From NCBI GenBank assembly GCA_022822365.1, contig JAJEBV010000016.1, positions 1-64,000 of the forward strand: a stretch of DNA of 64,000 nucleotides, in the 5' to 3' direction. Each line of letters begins with the position of its first letter. Position 1 is the first letter of the stretch. Position numbers and translations under genes: made by a program. The notes under the pieces are model-generated. The model searched no databases. It saw only the letters and a list, made by a program, of their open reading frames with translations, and was not told the origin of the DNA. Below are positions 1-8,649 of the stretch, in pieces. The DNA is from Thermoanaerobaculia bacterium (GTDB lineage Bacteria > Acidobacteriota > Thermoanaerobaculia > Multivoradales > Multivoraceae).

Positions 1-152
1 AGCCACTCCGACGCCGAAATGAACCGACTCCGACTCCGCAGGACACCTGACCAGCCACCGACAGACCAGGACGGCATTCAAGGGGACTGCCCACCCCGAA
101 CTCAGCCCTCACGCCCGAGCCGGTGAAACATGCGGGCTAGAATGCCGCGAGG

Positions 153-2228
153 ATGGTCCGCCGCGGAATCGATGCCTGGGCGCTGGGGGCGGCCGTCGTT
201 CTCGGGGCGACCGCGCTCGCCGCGCCGATTCTGGGCATAGCCGCCTGGCAACCCGCCGCGATGGCGGGAGCGGTGGCCGCCGGTCTGCTCTACGTCGTCT
301 GCCGCGTTCTGGCTCTCGAGCCTCTGCTCGAGCGGGCGGGCGGCGCCCGCCGGCCTCCGCTCGTCTTCCTGCTGCTTCCCTTCGGCTTCTACCTTGCCCT
401 GATCCCCTGGTCGATCCAGGAGCGCGCCCCCGACGGCGACGAGCCCTGGTTCCTCCTCACCACGCACAGCATCGCCTACGACTTCGACCTCGACCTCGCG
501 AACAACTACCGGGATCAGGACTCGCTTGCGTTCATGCCGCGCGCGATCGAGCCCCAGCCGGGCGATCGCGAAACGAGCGACGGAACCATCCGCGCGCGCC
601 ACGGCGCCGTACTGCAGGCGGTCATGGCCCCTGCGTACCGCCTGGGCGGCCGGGCGGGCGCGATGGTCGTGATCGCCGCTCTGGCCGCCCTGAGCGCCTG
701 GCTGCTGCTTGATCTGACGGCGTTCAGCCCGGACGCCCGGGCGCGTCTGGCTGCCTACGCGATCTTCAGCTTCGCCGCACCGTTCCTGATCTACAGCCAG
801 CAGATCTGGGCCGAGGTCGCCGCCGTCCTGCTCGCGGTGGCCGCGTTCCGGTGGATCGGCCGTCTCACGGCAGGCGGCGGGAGTCCGACGACCGAAACAG
901 GACGGGCGGAATGGGCGACATGGGCGCTTCTCGCCCTGTCGCTGGCGGTGCTGCCCGCGATCAAGCTCCGGCTCGCCCTGGTCAGCGCCGCGCTAGCGCT
1001 GATCTTCGTACTCCGCCTCGCCCCGGCCCACCGACGCCGGGGACTTCTCGTCCTGGCGGCGGTCGGCCTACCCTCCGCCGTGCTGGTGCTGTGGTCGAAC
1101 CGCACCGTGTCCGGCAGCGTGCTCGGCATGCACTCGTGGGCCGAACTCGAGGTCTACCGGCAACCGGCCTCCCAGCTTGCGCTCGGGATGAACGGCCTGT
1201 TCTTCGACCTCGCCTACGGTCTGGTTGCCTGCGCGCCAATCTGGCTGCTCCTGTTCCCCGGCGTCGTCGCCAGCTTCCGGCGCAACCGGAGACTCCTGTC
1301 CGAGGTCGCGTTGATCGCCGTGCCCACGCTGCTCCTCGTCGCCTCGCGCCGCGAGTGGTACGGCGGCTGGTCGCCCCCGTTCCGCTATGGCCTCGTCGTC
1401 CTCCCGTTCCTCGCCCTGCTGCTGGTGCCCCTCTTCGAGCGAACGACCGCCGCGGGGCGTGAGGGCGCCACGGGTTCAGCGACCCGTTCGCCAGCGGCCG
1501 GCATCGTCGCCCTCGCCCTGGCGCTGGCGCTCCTCTCGGGCGCCCTGACCGTGCTGTTCGTCGTGGAACCGGGATGGACCTACAACCTCGCCGACGGCCG
1601 CCACCACTTTCTTCATCACCTGGAAGCACGGACCGGTCTCGACCTGGCCCGCCTGCTGCCGTCGGCCACCCGGGCCCGGATGGCGACGTGGCTCCTGCCG
1701 TCGCTCGCGGTCGTCGCGGCCCTCCTCGCGGCGCGCGTACGCTGGAAGACCGTGGCGGCGGCCTGCGCCGGAGTCCCGGTCCTGTTCCTGGCTGCCCTGC
1801 CCGTGCTAGCGGATACGTTGCCGACGCGCCGCCTGGAGATCGAAAGCGCGGCGGTTCATCGAACCGGGGGCAACCAGGAACCGGAACGGTGGACTCTGGA
1901 CCGCACGCGCTACCCGGAAGCGTGGGTGCTGCCCGAAGGTAGCCGCGCCGAAGCGATGGTGATTCCCGGCGGCGACCGGGTCGAACTGACCGTCACGCTC
2001 CGCGCGATCCGGAACCGCCCCGCGCCCCTCACCCTGATCGCCCGAGCCGGCGGTCAGGAACTCGGCCGCCTGACCCTCGCTGAAGGAAGCGATGACGGCT
2101 GGCAGACCCGGACGCTGGCGCTGGCGCCGTGGCCGGCGGACGTTCCACTCGTTCTGGAGGTCCCGCCCGGCAACGTGGCACCGGCGAACGGCCTCGCAAT
2201 CGACCGCGTCGATCTGCGCTGGGAGTAG
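153..2228 (+). CDS. Multi-pass membrane protein, GT-C glycosyltransferase-like
   Basis: The 691-residue product has roughly ten or more hydrophobic segments spread over residues 10-560, followed by a soluble C-terminal domain of about 130 residues. The first long loop (about residues 90-120) contains an acidic DGDEP motif directly after a membrane segment, which is where GT-C glycosyltransferases of the PMT/ArnT type carry their catalytic acidic residues. It probably uses a lipid-linked sugar on the periplasmic side, but neither donor nor acceptor can be read from the sequence. The ATG at 153 sits at the N-terminal edge of the first hydrophobic stretch. It is not contiguous with the polysaccharide operon at 46-56 kb, and no partner gene is adjacent. 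The GT-C assignment is inference from topology and one motif; it could be another kind of polytopic membrane protein. Confidence 0.6.
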   Translation: MVRRGIDAWALGAAVVLGATALAAPILGIAAWQPAAMAGAVAAGLLYVVCRVLALEPLLERAGGARRPPLVFLLLPFGFYLALIPWSIQERAPDGDEPWFLLTTHSIAYDFDLDLANNYRDQDSLAFMPRAIEPQPGDRETSDGTIRARHGAVLQAVMAPAYRLGGRAGAMVVIAALAALSAWLLLDLTAFSPDARARLAAYAIFSFAAPFLIYSQQIWAEVAAVLLAVAAFRWIGRLTAGGGSPTTETGRAEWATWALLALSLAVLPAIKLRLALVSAALALIFVLRLAPAHRRRGLLVLAAVGLPSAVLVLWSNRTVSGSVLGMHSWAELEVYRQPASQLALGMNGLFFDLAYGLVACAPIWLLLFPGVVASFRRNRRLLSEVALIAVPTLLLVASRREWYGGWSPPFRYGLVVLPFLALLLVPLFERTTAAGREGATGSATRSPAAGIVALALALALLSGALTVLFVVEPGWTYNLADGRHHFLHHLEARTGLDLARLLPSATRARMATWLLPSLAVVAALLAARVRWKTVAAACAGVPVLFLAALPVLADTLPTRRLEIESAAVHRTGGNQEPERWTLDRTRYPEAWVLPEGSRAEAMVIPGGDRVELTVTLRAIRNRPAPLTLIARAGGQELGRLTLAEGSDDGWQTRTLALAPWPADVPLVLEVPPGNVAPANGLAIDRVDLRWE

Positions 2229-2504
2229 CGACGTGCTGAGGCACGGCGCAGCGAGCCAGGTCTGATATGGCGACACAGGTACCACCGCCTGCCCTCCGGG
2301 CTCGGGTACCGAAGGAGGGAGCTCGCGCGGCCCCGGTCCCCTCGTCGACGCAGAGCACCCGTTCGCAGCGCTACGCCCCGACATTGAGACACTCTCGCAG
2401 TTTGAATCCCTCTACGACCTGACGTAACGTGCAGTCATCGTGGCTTCGCGGCACTGTCCCTCGGCCGTTCCGAGGTCGCCGACCCACAACAACGGGCGTG
2501 CAGC
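2229..2504. other. Intergenic region at the left edge of a lower-GC block
   Basis: No full gene is visible. The plus-strand frame ending at the TAA at 2424-2426 reads like a genuine protein C-terminus over its last 25-30 codons (ending ...ESLYDLT), but it has no start and is open only from about 2262. It may be the 3' remnant of a truncated gene. A weak promoter candidate lies at 2402-2430 (TTGAAT, 17 bp, TAACGT), ahead of the ATPase gene at 2505. Confidence 0.35.
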
Positions 2505-3821
2505 ATGACCGAACCACACCTCAGCCGGCTTCGGCGTGTAGAGATTGAACGCCTCTTCGGGACGTACGACCACCGGATCGACCTCGACCCAGAGAACCGC
2601 GTCACCATCCTGCACGGGCCGAACGGCGTCGGGAAAACCCACACGCTCGGTATGGTCCACGCCCTCATCACCGGCGACACCGGTTACTTCCGGCGTGTCC
2701 CCTGCCGGAGATTCGCGCTGACATTTGCGGACAGCAAGACCCAGTTGGCCATCGAGCCCAACGGCGAACGAGGGCGGCTCACGCTGGATCATGCTGGCGC
2801 GCACTACGAGGAGACGGTACCTCTCCGTGTCCAGAGCAGTGAACGCCTGCGGATCATGGGGAGCCCGGTATACGAGCCGCCGCCCATGCCCTCCGTCGGG
2901 GAACTTCGTGAAGGCGGTTCTTCGGGAGTGGGCCTTCTCGCCCGGGTCCTCGCAGAGAACGAAGGTCTCCCCTCGTGGTTTCAGTCGTTTCTCGAGTGCG
3001 TCAGCGTACAGTTCATCGAGACGCACCGATTGGCACCCACCGGGCCGCAGCAGGAATCCGGGTCCACGCCGTGGTCGGCGGCCTGGGCGGGGCCGCGGTC
3101 GAACCGCGCGTCCGCCGTGCCAGCCGTGATTGAAAGGAGCCGAGAGTTCACAGAGCTCTTTCGCGAGACCATGGCGAACTACGGGCGTCAATCTCAGACG
3201 CTCGATCAGACGTTTCCGCAACGGCTGGTCGCAGCGAAGGCCGGCGGCGACAACGACGAGATTCAGCGGCGCATGGCGTTGTTAGAGAAGGAGACCGACC
3301 AACTCAAGTGTCTGGGAATCCTCGACGAAGACAGGGTCGCTCCGAGCCGTCCACTGGCCGAGCCGACCGAGCTGGACGACACCGAGACACGGGTAATGGC
3401 CCTCTACGTCGACGACACCGAGCAGAAGCTGAAGACGCTTGCCGACTTGGCGGAACGGGTTCGGAGTCTCCTGGACAGCTTGAACGGCAAGTACAGGCAC
3501 AAGCGGCTGAGGGTGGATCGTGACCTGGGGTTCGTCGCGGAAAGCGAGGCTGGCCGGAGGATCCCGCTGAACGCGCTCTCCTCAGGCGAGCAGCACGAGT
3601 TGGTGTTGCACTACGACCTTCTCTTCGGGCTGAGAAAGAACACGATCGTCCTGATCGACGAACCGGAACTTTCTCTCCACGTTGCGTGGCAGAAGCGGTT
3701 TCTCCCCGATCTGCTGGACTTCGCCAAGCTGTCCTCCTTCGACGCCATTGTGGCAACCCACTCGCCCTACATCATCGGTGAGCGGGACGACCTGATGGTA
3801 GGGCTGAGCGATCAGGCCTGA
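2505..3821 (+). CDS. ABC/SMC-type AAA ATPase, AriA-like component of a PARIS-like defence pair
   Basis: This 438-residue ATPase has the split-cassette plan of the AAA_15/AAA_21 group. Walker A (GPNGVGKT) ends near residue 45. A central region of about 250 residues includes a charged helical stretch. An ABC signature (LSSGEQ) sits near residue 360, a Walker B with the following Glu (VLIDEPELSLH) near 385, and an H-loop (ATHSPYIIG) near 425. It lacks the C-terminal TOPRIM of single-chain OLD nucleases; that domain is supplied by the next gene, 64 bp downstream on the same strand. An AAA ATPase followed by a DUF4435 protein is the architecture of PARIS, where AriA senses a phage anti-restriction protein and holds AriB until triggered. 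The ATG follows the intergenic block without an obvious strong ribosome site. Local GC is visibly lower than upstream, which suggests acquisition. Family assignment is firm; identity with PARIS is inference. Confidence 0.8.
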   Translation: MTEPHLSRLRRVEIERLFGTYDHRIDLDPENRVTILHGPNGVGKTHTLGMVHALITGDTGYFRRVPCRRFALTFADSKTQLAIEPNGERGRLTLDHAGAHYEETVPLRVQSSERLRIMGSPVYEPPPMPSVGELREGGSSGVGLLARVLAENEGLPSWFQSFLECVSVQFIETHRLAPTGPQQESGSTPWSAAWAGPRSNRASAVPAVIERSREFTELFRETMANYGRQSQTLDQTFPQRLVAAKAGGDNDEIQRRMALLEKETDQLKCLGILDEDRVAPSRPLAEPTELDDTETRVMALYVDDTEQKLKTLADLAERVRSLLDSLNGKYRHKRLRVDRDLGFVAESEAGRRIPLNALSSGEQHELVLHYDLLFGLRKNTIVLIDEPELSLHVAWQKRFLPDLLDFAKLSSFDAIVATHSPYIIGERDDLMVGLSDQA

Positions 3822-3885
3822 CGGCGCGCGGCCGCAGGCAACCCAAAGGTCCGATCGGCTACGCCCACGACCGTCATCCTGGCGG

Positions 3886-4749
3886 ATGAAGACCGCAATG
3901 CCGCTTGGTCCGTTTGACCACAAGACGCCAGCTGTCTTGGCGAACGAACTCGTGATGCAACGCCAAGTGCATCCCGGCGCCTTTCTCCTGCTCGAAGGCA
4001 GAGACGACGTACGCTTCTGGAGGCCGCGCTGTTATGGACACTGCGAACTCCTGGACGGGGAGGGCAAGCAGAACGTCGCCGGGGCGTTGCAGCGACTGGA
4101 CGAGCAAGGCTTCCAGGGCGCTCTCGGGTTGGTCGACAGCGACTACGACACGTTCATGTCCAGTAAACCACTCTCGGCAAACCTAGTGGCGACGGATGCT
4201 CACGACTTGGAGTGCGTTCTTTGTCGCTCCAAGGCGCTTGACGCCGTTCTCGCGGAGCATGGCGACGCATCGAAGATCAGACGATTCGAAGACAGAGCCG
4301 GTACCGACGTTCGGCAAGCGCTGTTGGATCGCGCTCTAGTCTTCGGCCGTGTCAGATTGGCGGCTACTCTCTGGCGTGATGCGGAAGCCATACGCCAAGT
4401 CCACGTTCCGCGATTCGTGGACGAGACGCACTGGCGTGTGGCCGCAGACGACCTCCTGACGATTGTCGCCAATGCGTCCGCCCGGGACCGGGAGACGTGG
4501 CAAGACCGCACAGACGAGCTGCTTCACGAAGATCCCTGGTTTGTAGTGCGGGGACACGACATGCTGGAGATACTACGCATCGGACTACGACGCGTCCTTG
4601 GAGACCTGCCGGTGAAGGATGGAGTGCGGGCCATTGCCAGCGGGCTTCGGCTGGCGATGGCGCGTGAATGTCTGGAGGCCACAGGGCTGTGGGACGGGAT
4701 ACGGGCATGGGAAGGCCGGAACCCTTCGTTCTCTGTCCTGTCCCATTGA
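3886..4749 (+). CDS. DUF4435 (TOPRIM-fold) protein, AriB-like effector of a PARIS-like pair
   Basis: The 287-residue protein has a DUF4435-type TOPRIM core. A beta-strand ending in the conserved acid (FLLLEGRDD, Glu near residue 37) is followed by an acidic DSDYD motif near residues 85-90 and a THD-like element (ATDAHDLE) about 12 residues later. The C-terminal 150 residues are helical and without recognised motifs. In PARIS, AriB is a TOPRIM nuclease released from AriA on phage sensing and reported to cut host tRNA; whether this homologue does so cannot be read here. The ATG at 3886 and a second ATG at 3898 are both possible starts. It shares strand and low-GC character with the ATPase upstream and probably its transcript. 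Alternatives are another AAA/DUF4435 defence pair or an OLD-like system split over two genes. Confidence 0.75.
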   Translation: MKTAMPLGPFDHKTPAVLANELVMQRQVHPGAFLLLEGRDDVRFWRPRCYGHCELLDGEGKQNVAGALQRLDEQGFQGALGLVDSDYDTFMSSKPLSANLVATDAHDLECVLCRSKALDAVLAEHGDASKIRRFEDRAGTDVRQALLDRALVFGRVRLAATLWRDAEAIRQVHVPRFVDETHWRVAADDLLTIVANASARDRETWQDRTDELLHEDPWFVVRGHDMLEILRIGLRRVLGDLPVKDGVRAIASGLRLAMARECLEATGLWDGIRAWEGRNPSFSVLSH

Positions 4750-4849
4750 CGGGCTAACGGTTCCCACAGCCCAGACGGCACTGGCGTGAGCGGCTCGCCA
4801 GGCACGGCCATCATGGGTGGCTCGCGCTAGCTCAACACATCCTAGCCGG

Positions 4850-7297
4850 TCATTTCACCCGCCGGACGCCCACTGGCTCATCGGTCCCCTCAACCCACAT
4901 CTTGCATTGTCCTCTTGAGCGAAACAGCGTGACACGGGGCATGTACGCGTATGAGTATTCGTAGTGATACTCCGACTGCTCCCAGATCTGGCCGTTCATC
5001 AACTTGATAAGCGTGTCACCGTCCCATCCTTCGAACTGACCATCAACCGTACCTTCGATGTCACAGTCGGAACTGCTCCCAAGTTGTTCTCCCTGCCTAC
5101 TCCTGCGTGGTGGCTGCGACTCGAGCGGCCCGCCAACATCCTCCCGCGCCGACTCTCCGGATTGCTCACACTCGAAGAACTGGCTCGGCTTCGCGGTGCC
5201 GTCATCCGAACTCGAGAAGTCGAAATAGAGGCCCGAACCGTTTGGTTTGATGAGCAATGCGTAAGGCCAACCATCCTCATACTCGCCGAAGTTCCACCGA
5301 CGGTCGAGGCCCTCCACCCGAAAGTCCGTCGAGTAATCGACGCCAGCAACCGAGACCCCGCCGCGTTTCCCCAGCCGAGCAAGAGTGACGAGTGGTGTTC
5401 GCCTACTCAAGTCGGTCTTGTCGAAGCAGCGCCACGTCTCTAGTGATCGAATCAACTCCGCCGCATCCTCGTCTCCGTTCTTCGCGGCGAGGCGGTACCA
5501 GCGCACCGCCTCGTCCAAATCCCGCTCTACGCCGCGACCGATCTCGTAGGCGTCGCCGAGGAGAAACTGCGCACCAGCATGGTCTTGTTCCGCTGCCAAT
5601 CGGAACCACCGGACAGCCTCAGCATCGTCCTCCTCTACTCCTTGTCCCAATCCATACTTCAAGCCGAGGCTGTACTGAGCTCCAGCATGGCCGCCCGCCG
5701 CTGCCAACCCGTACCATCGCACCGCCTCGGAGTCGTCTTCCTCCACACCGAGGCCGTAGTCGTACCTGCGGCCGAGGCTGTACTGCTCTGCGGCGTCCAC
5801 CTGTTCTGTAGCCCCAGGAGAACTCGGCAGAGTATGCGCTGGCTCCGTCCGCTGGAGGGCCGCCAGTGCGTCGGGGTGGCCTTGGTCGGCGGCTAGACGA
5901 AGCCAGCGGATAGCTTCGCCAGAGTCCTGCTCAACTCCTCGCCCGCGCCCGTACATCACGCCGAGGTTGTACTGGGCCTGCGCGAACCCCTGGTCGGCTG
6001 CCAATCGAAACAGCCGTGCGGCTTCGGCGTCGTCCTTAGGCACACCCAGCCCTTCGGCGTACATCTGGCCGAGGTTGATTTGCGCTCCACCGTGGCCTTT
6101 CTCCGCGGCCGGGCGTAGCCATCGGAGAGCCATCACGTCGTCGGTTCCCATGTAGAGAGTTCCGAGTTCTGCCATCGCTCCGGCGTGCCCCTGATTAGCC
6201 GCTCGGGTCAACCAGACTAGAGCTTGCTCCTTCCTCTCGTCTTCACCCAGATCATCGCGCCATTCGGCGTATGCGACAGCGAGTTCGTACTGCGCCTCCG
6301 CATCACCGCCTTCCGCCGCGCCCAGGAGGTTATTGAACTGACTGTCGAGCATCCCGGCCGCGTATGCCGTCGGGTCGAAGTCGCCCTGTGGTCCAGACCC
6401 GCCCCCTGCATCCTGCAGCGTCGCATCCAGTTCGGCGAGTTCGTTGAGCGTGTCCCCGAACATCTCAAGTGTCTGGGTGTGGCCTTGCTGGGCTGCACGA
6501 TGGAGCCACCTCACGGCCTCGGCACCGTCTTCGGGCACACCATCCCCCTCAATGTACAACGTACCCAGCTTGAACTGTGCGTCCGCGTGGCCTTGCTTAG
6601 CCGCCATTCGGAGCCAACGGGCCGCTTCAACGGGGTCCTTCGGCACACCCCGGCCCTCGTAGTGGTACATCCAAAGTACGAACTGCGCGTCGACGTAGCC
6701 CTGTTCCGCGGCCCGCCGGTACCACCGGGCTGTTTCGGCGTAGTCCTGGGCGACGCCAGCGCCAATGCTGTACATGCCGCCCATCTCGAACTGTGCCTCG
6801 GCGTCGCCCTGATCCGCGGCGCGACGAATCCACTTCACGGCCTCGGATTCGTCCTGAGGAACGCCGTGCCCGTTGTAGTACATCAGCCCCAAGTAGAACT
6901 GGGCCTTCGGGTTGTTCTGCTCGATGCCTCGGCGATACCACCGCAGCGCTTCCGAGTAGTCCTCGGGCACGCCGTGCCCGACGAAGTACAGCCTTCCGAG
7001 CATGGCTTGGGCCTCGGCGTGGTCCTGTTCGGCAGCTAGCCTAATCCACTGCACAGCTTCTACGGGGTCCTCCTCCATGTAGGTAACACCGAGCCGAAAC
7101 GCGGAATCGGCGTGACCCCTCTCGGCCAGAGCCCGTAGCTGTGCGGCATCCGACGGATCCAGCCGGCCCCCGGTTCCGGTCTGGGCGTGAACAGCCGTGG
7201 CGAACGTCAACAACCAAGCGAACGCGGCGACGACTAGCGCAGATCTTCCGAAGACACTTCCGTAGAAACGAACATTCATGCGCGCCGATGATGTCAC
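4850..7297 (-). CDS. Exported Sel1-repeat (SLR/TPR-like) protein with a novel C-terminal domain
   Basis: The 815-residue product begins with a signal peptide (hydrophobic core about residues 18-34, cleavage likely after HAQ). It then carries roughly fourteen Sel1-like repeats of about 36 residues, recognisable by repeated GxGVxxDxxEAxxWxxxAAxxG patterns, in two blocks separated by a variable stretch near residues 280-330. Sel1 repeats form helical solenoids used for protein-protein contact. The last 190 residues are not repeats: they are rich in aromatic and Gly residues and end in a beta-rich segment (about residues 745-805). The GTG at 7297 is preceded by a good ribosome site (GGAGGTG, 6-nt gap), which favours it over the ATG at 7279. 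It is convergent with the ATPase/DUF4435 pair and of similarly reduced GC, so it may be part of the same acquired block. No enzymatic motif is seen. Confidence 0.8.
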   Translation of the reverse strand: MTSSARMNVRFYGSVFGRSALVVAAFAWLLTFATAVHAQTGTGGRLDPSDAAQLRALAERGHADSAFRLGVTYMEEDPVEAVQWIRLAAEQDHAEAQAMLGRLYFVGHGVPEDYSEALRWYRRGIEQNNPKAQFYLGLMYYNGHGVPQDESEAVKWIRRAADQGDAEAQFEMGGMYSIGAGVAQDYAETARWYRRAAEQGYVDAQFVLWMYHYEGRGVPKDPVEAARWLRMAAKQGHADAQFKLGTLYIEGDGVPEDGAEAVRWLHRAAQQGHTQTLEMFGDTLNELAELDATLQDAGGGSGPQGDFDPTAYAAGMLDSQFNNLLGAAEGGDAEAQYELAVAYAEWRDDLGEDERKEQALVWLTRAANQGHAGAMAELGTLYMGTDDVMALRWLRPAAEKGHGGAQINLGQMYAEGLGVPKDDAEAARLFRLAADQGFAQAQYNLGVMYGRGRGVEQDSGEAIRWLRLAADQGHPDALAALQRTEPAHTLPSSPGATEQVDAAEQYSLGRRYDYGLGVEEDDSEAVRWYGLAAAGGHAGAQYSLGLKYGLGQGVEEDDAEAVRWFRLAAEQDHAGAQFLLGDAYEIGRGVERDLDEAVRWYRLAAKNGDEDAAELIRSLETWRCFDKTDLSRRTPLVTLARLGKRGGVSVAGVDYSTDFRVEGLDRRWNFGEYEDGWPYALLIKPNGSGLYFDFSSSDDGTAKPSQFFECEQSGESAREDVGGPLESQPPRRSRQGEQLGSSSDCDIEGTVDGQFEGWDGDTLIKLMNGQIWEQSEYHYEYSYAYMPRVTLFRSRGQCKMWVEGTDEPVGVRRVK

Positions 7298-7413
7298 TGC
7301 TTCACCTCCGGAGAAGATCGGAAGAGTCCTCGTACGATGCTCCTTCCTGGCATGTTTGAACGCCGGAACGACGCGAACAGGCGAGGTTCATGGGGATTGA
7401 AGGCGTTCTTCCC

Positions 7414-8529
7414 CTACGGCCGGACTTCGTAGTAGAGGTTGGCCGGGTCGTCGAAGTCGTGCATCCGGAAGCGGGTGAAGCCGGCTTCCCGCACCATCCG
7501 CTCCGCGACCACCGGGTTGAAGCCCAGCGTCCCCAGGCCCATGCCGTCCGGCTCCGACAGGGCCGACGACATGCAGGCGGAAACGGAGAAACCGTAGAGC
7601 AGCGCCAGCACCGGGTTGCGCATGTTGTCCTCGAACCGCGGGCTGCTGCGGATGTCCTTGATCAGCCAGGTGCCGTCATCGCGGATGGCGCCGCGGATGG
7701 CGGCGATCACGAGATCCGGCCGCGTCATGTCGTGGACGCAGTCGAAGGTCACGACCAGGTCGAAGCTCGGCTCGCGGGGCAGGTCCTCGCCGCGAGCGAT
7801 CTTCCAGTCGACGTTCGCGACGCCGGCTTCCCGGGTGCGCTCGCGGGCGATGTCGATCGCGTGGGCGGACGGGTCGTAGCCCGTGAAACGCGATTGAGGG
7901 AAGGCGTTCGCCAAGGACAGGAGCGCCACGCCGCCGCCGCAGCCTACGTCGATGACGTCGATCCCCGCCCGGAGGCGGTCCTCGACACCGTCGAGCGCCG
8001 GAATGATCCGCGGCACCAGGGCCTGCCGGGTCCAGGGGCCAAGCATCCGCTCCGTGCGATGCGCGGCGCAGGGTCCGAGCTGCTGGTAGGACAGTCCGAT
8101 TCCGGTCCTGAACGCCTCCGCCGTAGCGTCGATCACGTCGTGGTCGGGCGGATAGCCGAACGCGCCGGCGGCGAAGGCCACGGAGCTCTCCTCGTCCGCC
8201 AGCACCGCCGCGGCAACGCCGTTCAACTCGAAGCGCGGTTCGCCGCCGTTCCCGGCGCCGTGGTACTCGAGCAGTCCGGCCGCCGCCTGACCGTGCAACC
8301 ACTCACGCAACCAGCGCTCCTTGAGCCCGCTGGCTTCGGCCAGCTCCGTCGGGGTCACCGGGCCCAGGCCCTGCAGGGAGCGGTAGATGCCCAGCCGGTC
8401 GCCGAGGTGAATCATCAGGGAAACGAGTTCGCCCTGCTTGAACTGCCACACCTTCAGGGCGAAGGCGCCGACCTGCTCCGGGTCGAGCCGTCCGTAGAGT
8501 GACTGCGTGCCGCCGTCGTCGTCCGTCAT
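7414..8529 (-). CDS. SAM-dependent methyltransferase with N-terminal winged helix
   Basis: The roughly 371-residue protein has an N-terminal winged-helix region (about residues 15-90), as in Rv2258c-type and O-methyltransferase-like enzymes. A class I Rossmann domain follows, with motif I reading VIDVGCGGGVALL, then an acidic loop (GYDPSAHAID) that should bind the SAM ribose, and motif IV (LVVTFDCVHDM). The ATG at 8529 is preceded by GAGGAG at a suitable distance; the frame also stays open to an upstream GTG or ATG. It is divergent from the PQQ dehydrogenase across about 120 bp. The methyl acceptor is unknown. The family usually acts on small molecules, sometimes in secondary metabolism or arsenic and thiol chemistry, but nothing here selects among these. 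Confidence 0.75.
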   Translation of the reverse strand: MTDDDGGTQSLYGRLDPEQVGAFALKVWQFKQGELVSLMIHLGDRLGIYRSLQGLGPVTPTELAEASGLKERWLREWLHGQAAAGLLEYHGAGNGGEPRFELNGVAAAVLADEESSVAFAAGAFGYPPDHDVIDATAEAFRTGIGLSYQQLGPCAAHRTERMLGPWTRQALVPRIIPALDGVEDRLRAGIDVIDVGCGGGVALLSLANAFPQSRFTGYDPSAHAIDIARERTREAGVANVDWKIARGEDLPREPSFDLVVTFDCVHDMTRPDLVIAAIRGAIRDDGTWLIKDIRSSPRFEDNMRNPVLALLYGFSVSACMSSALSEPDGMGLGTLGFNPVVAERMVREAGFTRFRMHDFDDPANLYYEVRP

Positions 8530-8649
8530 CTCGGGCTTCTCCTCACTGGGGTCCGCGGGAAACGGGCCGCACGGTATCATTCGCCGCCCGCATCATCAGC
8601 CTCGTTCCGGAGTCCTGGCGACTCGTGGGAACGTCTCAGGAGATCGTCC

